Below are positions 31,781 to 43,738 of a DNA stretch of 64,000 bases, piece after piece. The notes under the pieces are model-generated. The model saw only the letters and a list, made by a program, of their open reading frames with translations, had not been told where the DNA came from and did not search any database. Both the position numbers and the translations under genes were made by a program. Origin of the DNA: Onchidella celtica (taxonomy: Eukaryota; Mollusca; Gastropoda; Systellommatophora; Onchidiidae); NCBI GenBank assembly GCA_963931925.1, contig OZ007570.1, positions 38,308,620 to 38,372,619 on the forward strand. Reading direction: 5' to 3'. Every line of letters starts with the position of its first letter. Positions within the stretch are counted from its first letter, which is position 1.

Positions 31781-34700
31781 GTGTTTTCCCTTCAGCAAAA
31801 ATGTCCCATCCTACTTAAGATAGGGCCTCAGGGCCTTCCGATGTAAGCTGTGCTTGTCATATGGGCTGTATATCGGTTACCGATTGGTGAGACAAGTCGC
31901 TGTGTATAACATTTCTCCATCTCTCCTCCTTGTGCAGTTGGAAACTAAATACGAAGCAGTTGTGGCTGTTTTATAGCTTACATGCAATTTAGTGTCCACC
32001 TCGAGTTTCTATGGATCGTCATGAATAAGTTGTATGAAAAAAAAAATGTGTCTGTGAAATTCTGTATAGAATATTTTTTAGAAATGTGAAATATTATTTA
32101 CTATAATTTCAGTGAACAGTTTCTAAAGAAATGGTGGAAGATATAGTGAATGTTATTAACTCGCTGCCGATTCTAGTGAAAGTAAGGCGGCACGCTTTCC
32201 ATCGCTGGGAAGTTACATTCTAAGGTGAAGTTTACATTGTTAGATAGATTTAGTCAGTATTTGAACTGATGGGTGTATGGAAAGTTATTAATGAAAATTC
32301 ATAGTTCACCGGGGTTCCAAAGCATACGTTGCTGAGTCACGAACCTGGCGCCAAACCTAATATCCAGGCATTTTCAGTGTTTCCACTGTTGATATTTCAA
32401 CATGCATTTATGATTCACCTTGGCTAAAACCGCCTGTGTGTGATAAATGGGATGATTTATTGGACGGGGTCATCTGCACAGCCACCGGTCACCTGTTAAA
32501 TGTTGGATTTATGGTTATGTCTGTGGTTGACCGGCTATGATAACTAGCATGGTAGTCTGTGTTTTGACGTAGCGGCTGTCTGTTTTGTAGCTGTTGGGTG
32601 TGCGAATTTTGTACAGTGATCACATTTTCACGACAGCGTCGGTAAATGAAACTGAACTGATGCAGTTTTTGCTCAGGAGAGAATGTTGTTATTCATGATA
32701 TGACGTTGTACTTGGAGCTTGACTTTTTAAAGCTAATTGATAAGGTAATTATAGTGTGTGTGCAGCAAGTGGAGTTTTAATCTGAGGATATGCGTTATTG
32801 ACTACTACAATCATGTTTTACCCAGTGAACTTTGGCTTGAAATGGTTAAGTAAGACTTCATTATGCTATAAATAAAAGGATACTGATTTATAAAAATGGC
32901 ATTTTCAACAAAATGAGTGCCAAAGGGATAATAATATAGTAATGTCTTGTAGCCATTGGCGTGCCTATATGCTGGTAGATTAGCTCATCACTCCCCAACC
33001 ATTGTTAAGACATTGTCATTTAGGGCGAAGTTTTGGGGTTTGAATGCTGTATTTACATGGAATCTGAATTGGATTTTCTTGAGATTCGGTTTATTTCAGT
33101 TATCCACCCTCTCATTTTTGCCGCAGTAAGATTCCATTTTTTTTTTCAAGACAGCAACATATTTGGATATTACCAGCTCTACCTGCCCTAGACAATAATT
33201 ATTACCCAGTACTACCAAAACCATTTCTTTCTACCTTATGTCAGCCTGCTGGCTATCGTAGACGTGACATCGTGATCTCAATGACACTACCATGCCATTT
33301 ACACAGTCAGTTATACTCGTTGTCCTTTAGGAATTCAGAGATGTCTGAAAATAAAAAAAAAAATCAAATCGCCTGAGGTGATGGAGACCTTTCCCATTTC
33401 ATTTTATTCAGCCTAGGTTCATTCAGAACCACTCGCAGTTGTATGTTGTGGCAAATGGCATTATGTCAGGATTGTTTTGTTTTGTTTGTCAGTTGGAATG
33501 AGCGGTGGACCCACTATTTCTTTCGTTTGTCAATTCGAACTAGCTGGGAACCCATTATTTATTTGGCAGTTTATCTCGAAGAATAGCAAGCCAGTGTTGT
33601 TTCAGTTATCGGTTTAATTTTGGAAATTGGCCACGGGAGAATTCAGAACGACACTTTTGTTCACGAGGTATTTTGCAGTATTGGGAGAGCAGTTTATCTG
33701 CACTTGTTATATTTTTTCTGTTCAGGATACCGAATGGAGAGACACTTGTCGAAAGTCAGTAGAGCCATGAAACGGGCATTGATAATGAATAGTATCACTG
33801 AACAGATTAACTGATGCGTTTGTTACCCAGTGTTGTTTTCAAAATACCGAGTAAAATAATAATGAGAGTACCATATTAAATTTTAGGTCCTACAGTAAAA
33901 TATTGACCCACAAACTCTTATCAACGTTCCTTTTATGTTTCATGTTCATGTCTATTATTCTAATAAAAACACCTTTTTTTTTAAATCAGGAAAGCGATGA
34001 TTTTCATCAAAGGATCTGACGTCCTCCTTAGACCAATAAATTGGAAAATTGGACACTTTTTGACGTGATCAACCAAAATTTATAATGAGCTGCTTGAGTT
34101 CACAACATTCACCTACACGGCGGTCTTTTCGTTTAGGAACAAAATGATGATACGCAGAAACTGAAAGGGTCATTCGTTGGGGTAGTCATTAATCCAAGGC
34201 TGAGCCTAAAACTGCACCTCCATCACGTGTTTGCCTGATAGAATTCGGTGGAATAAAGGCACACGCTTGAACTGTTTATGATTCAATGAGATCTTGACCG
34301 GTTTCTCCCTCAGTGTCATTTCGTTGTAGCAATCGAGTCACACTGTGACCAGCAGCACGTCGGCAGTGTCCAGATGTCTCCCCCCCCCCCCCCATTCACT
34401 AGGTTGTAAAAGTACTAACAGCTTGAAGGTACGGCCATTAAGATTCTTGAAAAGAAAGTCACAGTGCCCTCTTGTCCACATCCTGGTACGATGGAAAGCT
34501 TTGATTTGGGCACACAACAATGGTATAACCATGGCTTCACCCAGTCACTGATCTGCCCTTTCAGGCAGCACTGGGCGATTTCACAGTAAACGAAGCCAGG
34601 TTAGGCTTTTCTTTTCAAGCAGCACTCTGAATAATTATGCGAATGTGGGGGCGGAGATGTACAGTACTACACTGGTAGTTTTATAGTTCTTGTACTACAT

Positions 34701-36365
34701 CTATGGGTTGGAGAGTCGGGAGAAGAGAAATAGCTGTTGTCACAGAGAGATAGTAGGTTGGATAACAATAATATTATATTCTGGAGGATGTTTTCAGTTA
34801 TTTTCAGAGGATGTGTTGTATAGAGGATATTGTAGAGGCTGTTTTCAGTTGTTGACTATATGCTGCATGCTATTGAGAGAGCAATTAGTGATGATCACAA
34901 ATTAAAAGACATAAGATCATTTTTGCGCCAGAGTAACTGCTACCAGGCTTCCCTTTTCTGTGAACTATTTTGGAGTGACATGGTTGGAAATAATCAAAGT
35001 GGTATATATTTATAGGCACGGAGAGAAGATATTGGGCCAAAAAACCTACTGCCTCTCACCTGTCTGCATTCTGTTCGTCTTGATCAGATTAATAGCAAGT
35101 TCTGGGAGGATTATTGAGTGCAGTTTGTTGTTTAAAAAAATGGTCATCGAAAAAAGGAGTGTCTTTTAGTGCTGTTCATAGATAAAAAAAAAAAAAGACT
35201 GTTTAGAATGGCTTTGGGGTCTGGTATCTTATTTCTGTATCAGTTACAGTAATGACGAAGGCCTGGTGAGTTCCTGTAAAATGAAAGTATTGTTTTTTTG
35301 TGTTTTTATTTCTTTTCATGCATGATTAAACTGATGGCGTATTAGGTTACTTACTTCAGATCCTGAATCAGGAGCCCCTGATGTGACACTGAAAAGATCA
35401 AGGTCATAAAAGACCACAAAATGCAGACCATTCACAACCTGGTTTCGAATATCCGTTTTCCTAGGGAGCACCCGACCACCCGCCTGACTCGAGTTTGATA
35501 CGATCTAAGAGAATGCGCTTAAGTGAGGTCTCTTATGGGTGCCCTATTGTATTTCTGCAGCTATGTAATGGTTGATAGGCGATGTCTCTGCAGTCAAGTA
35601 GACAGAAGTACCCCAAACATTAGCCTGGTCTTGTAGTTTTTGTACTTTGCATCAAAATGTCACTGTGTTATTTAGTGTGACCCAAGGGCTCGATGACACC
35701 GTGAAAGCTGCAGGGACATGTGATGGCCATCAGATCTTGACCCAAAATTGGGTACCGTTGTTTGAGGGGGTTCCACCACATCACCCTGCATCCATGTCCT
35801 TACTTGTCTGTATTGTGTGAATGGTGTAGATAGGGTTGATGACGAGCACAGATGACCTGGCGTTTGAACCGTCTGGAGTCCAGCCGTGGGAAGCCGCCGC
35901 TCCTCCCCCCCCCCTCCAACCGCTCCGCCAATTTAACATCTCTTTCTGTTGTTGTGACTGGTGAGCGGCATGGCAAAGAGACAGAAGCTGTAGAGTCCAG
36001 CCTTAGAACCCAACATAACATTCCTCTTCGTTGTTTTGACTGGTGACTGGCTGGAAGTCTGAAAGAGAAGAAGTCTTGTTGTCGCTGGGTTCAAGATCGT
36101 TAACTGGCCTTTTGCGTTTTGAGGGTTAATAGTTGCGCTGCAAAATGGTAAAAATATATTACCGTCGTTATTTGCTTTCGAGATAGCCTGTTCCCCTCCC
36201 AGTTCCGACAGCAAAACAAACAAATCATGAACGCGAACAATAAGCCCCGAAGGCATCAGCAATTGCCATTTTCTGGATTTTGAAGCTTTGGTGTCCTAAG
36301 AAATTTGTCTTTGGAAGCTCGCTGTCAATTTGACGCGTGACATGCGGATAGCAGCTTTGCGTCTC
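31781..36365. other. Unassigned DNA with small duplications
   Basis: Mostly featureless AT-rich DNA. Small items: an approximate 42-bp tandem duplication at 33484-33567 (TTTGTCAGTTGGAA.. / TTTGTCAATTCGAA..), a C14 run at 34380-34393, and an imperfect duplication at 35870-36060 in which GAGTCCAGCC and GTTGT..GACTGGTGA blocks occur twice about 110 bp apart. No supported exon. Confidence 0.45.
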
Positions 36366-36372
36366 ATATTTG

Positions 36373-36870
36373 CTTTAATAATAATAATAATAATAATGAA
36401 GATCATTTATATAGCGCCCAATCCAAACTGTTTGCTCTAGGCGCTTTACAGAAAGTCGTGTTCTCTCCATCTGCAACTCACGCTCTCTCTCTCACCCTCT
36501 CTCTCTCTGCTATACATACATTGTATACATAGATACACACACATAACATACTATAAGACAGAAATTAAACGATAAAACAGCAAAATTAAAGTGAAATGAG
36601 AAAATAAATGGATTGGGAATGAGACTTCACAACTGAAAGTGTTTTTTAAAAAGGTGGGTTTTTAGACCAGTTTTGAATTTTGACTCGGTAGATACTTCCC
36701 GCAATGATTTTGACAGTGAGTTCCAGATGTGCGGGGCACAGTGTGTAAATGCTCTGCCTCCTAGTTTCTTTGACTTGCAGTTAAAAATCTTAAGAAGGCC
36801 CTGATCGCCTGATCTTAAAGAACGAGGTGGTGAGTAGGGCTCTACCAGAGTGGAAAGGTAAGGTGGTGCA
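36373..36870 (+). repeat. Interspersed repeat of the 'TATATAGCGC ... GGCGCTTTACA' type
   Basis: After (AAT)n the sequence reads ATTTATATAGCGCCCAATC and TAGGCGCTTTACAGAAAG. About 200 bp later come AAAGGTGGGTTTTTAGACCA, GAGTTCCAGATGTGCGGGGC and AATGCTCTGCCTCC, then GATCGCCTGATCTTAAAGAA. This order of short motifs is one I know as a very common interspersed element in fish and marine invertebrate genomes; I cannot give its family name with confidence. No intact ORF remains. Confidence 0.5.
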
Positions 36871-39800
36871 GTTTTAGTTTAACCGTAAGCATTAAATAAA
36901 TTTTATCATAGTCTGTGCTCAAGTTCAACGACTAAACTACACAGATAGAGAGGACGGCCTATATCTCTGCAATCGGGTCTCTGTTTCCACGCGATTTACC
37001 ATTATCAAAATATTCACGCGCTTGATTTGAGTTAAAGTAACTTGAGAGCTTTTGGTAGTCTGTGTCCAGTAGGGGTTTAAGCGTGGACGTTCATAAAATG
37101 GTGGCGATTGTAAGAAATATCCGCTTTTACGAGGAGCAGTCACAATAAAAGCGCTGTTAAGCCGCGGCTATAATATTCTACTGTAAGGTGTAAAATGCTT
37201 GTGTCTGGACTGTGTAATGTTCCTTTACGACACGATTTAATGATCAAATTCGTTTCAGTAAATAAAAACGACATTGAGCCCCAGTGGTTTTTCGCAAATG
37301 TTTTGAGGTTGTGTGGCAAGTGTGTGCCGAAGTGTTTTGTTTGTTTTTTTTCTCAATAGATTCACATTAAAATATTGTGTTTTACGAGTCCGGGCATTTT
37401 CAATTTGCGGTCTGCGCTCGTGCATGAAGTTGTGAATAGAAATGAATATGAACAGAACAAAAGAAACCACGTCACGACATGTCATAAAAGCAAAGACACA
37501 GTCATTTTTACTGTCCTTTTCGGTGTTTTAATGCTGTCGGTTTCACAATATTAAATTTGTTCTTCACTTATAATATCTTAGAGATAATGTCAGGTTTGAA
37601 ATGAGAAGTTACTGGATAATTATGGAATTCTCACAAATTTTCGTTTAACTGTTCAATGGACATGCTAAACGAACAGCCTGTGCAGTACATAAAAAATAAA
37701 TCTTTATCCTACTCTTATGGCCGACTGAATTTGAATTTTGACGTTTCAGAACGGATATTGTTTACATCCCGTAGCAGAATTCGTGCATATGGAAGGTTCT
37801 TGAGATAAAGCGCCCCCTTGACATGGGTTCTGTGGGTGTTTATGTGCGGAGCATCAGTTTTGAATGATAAACGTAAAGATAATACTTTGAATCGTCGGTA
37901 TTTGGCCACCCAGCCGTCAAGCAATGTTAGTTTGGTCACGGATGTTTATTGATGCAGTCCACATATCCCGGACACCGCTACTTACGGGAGGTGAAGGGCC
38001 GAAAATGGTCGTTATCTTGCCGGCTCACCGTTACAGTACACCAATTCAAACTCAAACTGAATTCCGTACGCAAAGAGAATTGCCTGCACTGGATATTCAA
38101 ATACTATTTATTAGCGAGCCCGCAGTGTAATCTTGGCTGCAGTATTAGACCCACGTGTGAATTTTGCACACGCTTTGAAAAACCATCACGGGGCTTACGT
38201 AGCACAACATTAGCTCTTTTCTTAAGTCAGTGCAAATGTAGAGTCGCAGAAATAAGTTAATGGATCTGAGAGGAAATAAAGACTCGATAGAGGTACGAAT
38301 CGGCCTAGTCACACATTAAACGTCACTTTTCAAAAAGATTTTATTCAAACCTTACGTCACTGGCTTTGGACATCTAATAGCTAAAATCTACATCACACGT
38401 CGAAAACTGAGGTAAAACATTACGGAGCTCATTTTGTTGTGGATGTGATTGGACAGTCGGGGCGATTGTCTTCACTACTGTTTAAGAGTATTGCTTACAT
38501 GAGTCTGAGACTGAAGCAGAGCATCGTAATCCATGTCGGAAATCGCGTCCAGAGTAATCACCCGGCAAGATGGACAGGTATCCGCTCCCCCTGGTCAGTG
38601 TTATGTGACGGGCATAGCTGATGTACCATAAGGATAGCGACCGGTAGTGTTTTTATTTTTTTCAAAACCACCTCAGAGTTGCTGTGCAATTGCCGTATTA
38701 CATAGTCGGGGAGTTTGGAGTCACATTGAAACTGTGAAGGCTGACAAAAGTCAACAGCGGGTCAAGGCAAAATGGTTGTCAGCGGTAGTTTCAATTACAT
38801 GTCATGGTCGTTTGTAGAGATTGTTGATAGACTGGGTTCCATTGAATGGTATAACTCCCATGGGGGCAAACTGGCAGAAACAAAAACAAAATCTGGGCCA
38901 GCAATTAAGATAATGGTGAAGACTTTTGACTGGCGGCCCAAAGACGTTTAAAGGCAAAGACTGTGGGGAAACAGCAGAGAGATTTGTTTTTGTGTGTTAT
39001 CGGGCTAAGCTGCAATGAAATTGAAATAGTTGAACTGAACAAGTTGATCGTAGTGATACATGCCATAATAACAACAACAGTGGGCTTCAAGCATTGAGGA
39101 GATAACGCTCATAGTTTGAAAGACGAGACTCGCACAATGAAAATTATCAAATGAGCACAGAGCAGAGAGTTCGTCCAGTAGAATGACTTAGCGTTTCAGC
39201 TGACATGGTGTCGCTAACATTCTAATAAATAATGTATCATAACTGGGACACAACCAGTGCATTCAGAAATTATTCTGTTCATTATGCATCGCTCAATGCC
39301 AATTCTTGTCGTAGAATGGTGCAACGTAACGAAAAGCGTTTTTAACTCACTTTGGAAATTTGTGAACGATTCATGGGGATTAAAATGTCAACAAAGCTAT
39401 ATTTTTGCTTTGTTTATGATACCTGTCATTTAGTAATATCCTCATCACATATATTATCCTCATGCATATTTCGGTTATAAAAACACAACTACGGTGTGTT
39501 TTAGATGAATAGAATGAGATCTTGGCAACCGGAAATAAAGGAAGAGACAGGGGTCAAGGGAGCAGTATGCGGACACATTGTACCCAGGGACCCAACCTGA
39601 CGTGACCTGGTGAAACTGTCCCTCCCAGCCAGGCTCCCCCGGGGGAACGGAGGTGACAAACGTACAATGAAGTTTGATTGAAACCTCGCTGTGAAAATAT
39701 TTTGACTACTGTTTAAGAAACCGGCGATAAGGCAGGTTCAACCTAAGGGCGGGAAAGATGGACGATGTTTTGGCGGAGGAAATGAGCCGACACCGACCAT

Positions 39801-42367
39801 TCGCTGGCTTGTGCTGTCATGCTATGGAAAACGAGTGTATGCGCCTATGTTGGTCACATTCATTTTAAAACACCATTAATTGTGGTTGTATCTGACAAAA
39901 CTGGGCTAGAAGTAGTTTCGTTTTTTTGTACATTGTGAAAGAGTAGTATTTTCTGAGCATTTCTGTTTTTATGAGAGCTTAATTTCACAATGTTAAGCAA
40001 AGATGAAATTTTGAGGTGGAAGATGGTGAGAACCGTGTTTTGGGGAAAAATGATTCTGAAGTCCATTCAGCAGTCAATCTGAGCAACATAATATTTTGTA
40101 ATTCTCATTATGCACTGTTAATGATATAGTGGCTGCTAAGACGGACCACGGACTATTTAGGAACAATTTCATTTTTATTACGATAAATTTGGACATCTCT
40201 GAGCTGAGTTATAGGACAGAAATCATATTATGTTCTTTCGAGAAGTTTTCCCAGAAATTTGGTCTTTTGCGTCAGGCCCAATTTTGTCAGATCCACCCAC
40301 ATTAATTATAAAATGAAAATCTGTGTTCTGTCTTTCTATCTGGTTTACAGTTATTTACGGCAAAGAGTTTCTTTTGGTACTACACACAATGGAAATTGAA
40401 CAAAAGATGAAACAGTGCAACTCGAAATGTTTTGTCTTTTGCTTTTCTTGTGTTCGTAAAGTTTTGTTTCTGGCACATGCGGTCTTCCTTCATTGCAGGG
40501 CAGTTTAGACAAAGATAGCCATGTGTCAAAGGGACACATCGTTCTAATTTTTGTTCATGGCACCGGAAAATTATTTATATTGTCGATTGTCTAGAAAATT
40601 GGCGGGTTTTTAAAATGGATGTCCTGGACCTGTCGTCCCCCCTTATCTAGCAATCATGGGCGTTGTATTTGTAAGCGCTTTTTTATTTATTTACTTTTTT
40701 TTTTTTTAGTGTTTTCATTGTGACATGTGTGGCTGTTTGAGGCAACAAAACTACCCGCAAAATAAGAGAAGAAGAGCAGAAGACGAAACGACATTGAAAA
40801 ATAACATACAAAAAAAAAAACGTTTCATTTCTCATGCATAAATTAGCATGGAATAAGTTATCATAATAATGAAGAATGATGGTCCGATACGGTTGTCTTG
40901 TTTTGTATTGATTTCTTCGTGTGACACAAAGGGCCTTCGGGGGAAAAAAAGAAGCTTTTATCCCGTGACAGCAATCTGTATTATTGTTATTAATTTAAAA
41001 ATATATAATTTTATAATTATAAAAATCAAATGTTTACCCTGAAAAGATGACCGTACTTATAACACATATTATTATTGTAATTTACATAGATTATTAACAT
41101 ACTTTTTTATTTTAATATCCAGAATTTGATTGAATAATTATCTTCCATTATTAGACAACAAATTAACATTTTTTGGTTTAAGATAAAAGAGATGTGTAGT
41201 TTATACCTGGACTCCCTGCTCGTCCACCCCCCCCCCCGCCCCGAAGCTTTGTATGGGACCTGCTGTCATACTACTGTCGTACTTGTCATGTTAAACGACA
41301 CCTCTGCCGCATACCAAGTGTTGAGATCAAACACTTCAAAGCATGCTTTCAAGTTCATAATTCGATCATAATTTTTTTGGGCTAAGAACACTAGAATCTT
41401 TTCTAAAAATGTGTGATCCTTTTACAAGTGGCAAATTCGTGGGCCACCTTTCGCATCAAAATGCCGTGTGTTTTGACACTTGGGGGGTTTCGTCTCTTTA
41501 CACTGCAGTTTTGTTTTGTTTTTTATTATTGAATACTCACAGTTACGTCGTTCTGTTGCTTTTTTATGGGCAGTTTATGCGATTGCCTTTTGGGCCCTTA
41601 AGTTCTCTGCACTGTAAACCTGGGTATAGGCCAACGGAAAGACTCCCTGTTGACCAAAAGATGAACACAAACGTTCAAAGTTATACTAGAATGTCCTTTC
41701 CATTGCAGAGGCCTACGGAGCTTTAGTAATAACATTGTTCCTATCTGCAGAGGCCACGAAGAAAATCTGTTCCTGTTCAACCAGTAGCACCAGTTCCTCC
41801 TTGTCTACCTCTAGTTCTTTTTCTGTCTCCTATTTGTCATTTATTTTCTACATGCGTCCCATTCCCCCACCCAGCCTCTCTCTATCACACTTCTTTCGTC
41901 AATATTGTATATATCCACATTAGTATATTTTAAAATATTGAACATAGGAAAGAATTGACCAACGCTAAAGAGACACCATTTTTTTTATCAAACAGAACCT
42001 AATAATGGAATAATGAATGATTCTAGATATTTACTCTGAATAACGAAAAATACTATTACAAGACTTACCACGTAGTCTTACCATAATTTATGAAGATCAG
42101 ATTCCGCAGTTTCTAAGGTAAAGGTAATACCTGTTTGGCTGTCTGGGCAAGTCGTCAATGTAATTTTGGGCATGTTGTTGCACTGACAAATTCATGGACT
42201 GAGCAGAACCAGATCAAGTTATTTGACCCTGTGCTCGTTGTGTGGACTGTTCTGCCATTTTACGGAAAAAGAATGTATTTGTCAAACTTGGTCAAATTCG
42301 CGTTTTAATACGCGAATAAAAAATGTGTTCTATCTATCTGGGTTATAATGCCTCTCCCTCTCTCTCC

Positions 42368-42437
<70 letters not shown>

Positions 42438-43476
42438 CTTCTCTTCCTTCTCACACACACTCTTACTCGATCTGTCTGTCTTCTATCTGTCGTATTCTCT
42501 CCCATCCCCTTCTCCCCCCACCTCTCTCTCTCTCTCATATACTATTAGTTCTTTTAATCATCACTAAACAGAACATGATATGAATAAACCATTGAGCGGA
42601 GAGCAGGACTCAGTGAGAGATTCATTTTTGATAAAATACAATTTGGGCTTTTACGGTCTTTTCCAATAAAACGGCAGTCTTGCCCTCTGACGTAGACCGG
42701 GCACTTCAGATTCGTATTATTATTCCAGATTTCAGTATGAAAAGCTGTGGTTGATAAAGTTCATCGGTGGATGTGAGTGTTATATTTAGAGAAGACTTAA
42801 AGTATTAGATGACCAGCTCTGAGCGGATATTTGAGACAGAAATAATAATATTGCGCCATGAAGTTTTCCTGACACTCACAGTCCTGTAGAGTGCGTCGAA
42901 AAGGCTGGGGCATTACAAGGAGAAGGTCCGGTGTTAGACCAGATAAACATAGTTATGGACCTGTCAGCTGATCAGTTAGGACGTCAACAGACTGCTCTTG
43001 AGCATGTTCAGTCACCACCAGATCCGAAATACCAACATGCTTATCTGTTAATTAGAACAGGTAGTGACCTCCCCACTGTATGTTGATCTTCACTTCTCTT
43101 GAAAAAGGAGATCAAACCATCTTAGCACTAGACCGAGTCTCCCACCAACACAGCTCAGCACTTAGGCGCTTAGACAGAAATTGGATAATCCCCTTGAGAT
43201 ATTGCACAAATTCTATTTGCTCTAATAATAATATGTTCCCCTGGAACACTTCATGATTTTATTCAAGTGTCCGTTGCTAACATTTCCTTAAGTAGTCAGT
43301 GGAAATATTGCCCGACCGGGGTGTAGGAAGAACACTCTTGTTTGGCTTTCGTGCCGCCTACGCTCATACACTCAAGAGTAAATTATTATCATTTTATTTT
43401 GCAGAGTTAAGCAGCTATTGTTGTTTGAAAACTTTCCTAGGAATCAGATTTTGAACATCCATGGAAGCCATGAAAT
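36871..43476. other. Unassigned AT-rich DNA
   Basis: Small items only: a weak dispersed-repeat match at 40190-40310 (see 21.2 and 42.8 kb), T and A runs near 40690 and 40810, a C run near 41227-41237, and the CT tract at 42358-42540. I find no exon with matched splice sites and a recognisable product. Confidence 0.45.
42358..42540. repeat. (CT)n microsatellite and CT-rich tract
   Basis: An almost pure (CT)n run of about 31 units at 42371-42433, then imperfect CT-rich sequence to 42540. Long Ser/Leu and Arg/Glu frames here are repeat by-products. Confidence 0.95.
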
Positions 43477-43738
43477 GCATATAGGGAACGGGATTTAATG
43501 ACACAGTTATCTAAATTTACCGATGTCGACATGGGACCTTCGAACTGTTCAACGCGGCGGTTAAGCACAGTTGTTATGGACTTTGTAAGGGCGATTCGAG
43601 GCACAAAGATCAACTGCAACATGAAAAGTGTGTACAAAGTCCATAACTGTGCTTAACCGCCGCGTTGAACAGTTCGAATGTCCCATGACGTAAATCTAAA
43701 TATAGTAACTGTGTCTTTCAATTCCGTTCCGTATACAA
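43477..43738. repeat. Foldback (large inverted repeat) element
   Basis: The core left arm 43533-43587 and core right arm 43633-43685 are reverse complements with one mismatch and a 2-bp indel, separated by 45 bp. The core includes GAACTGTTCAACGCGGCGG and its inverse. Weaker complementarity continues outward on both sides (GACACAGTTA, GGAACGG..TT) to about 43477 and 43738, giving arms near 105 bp. It would fold into a long hairpin and resembles foldback-type non-autonomous DNA elements. No coding capacity. Confidence 0.85.
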
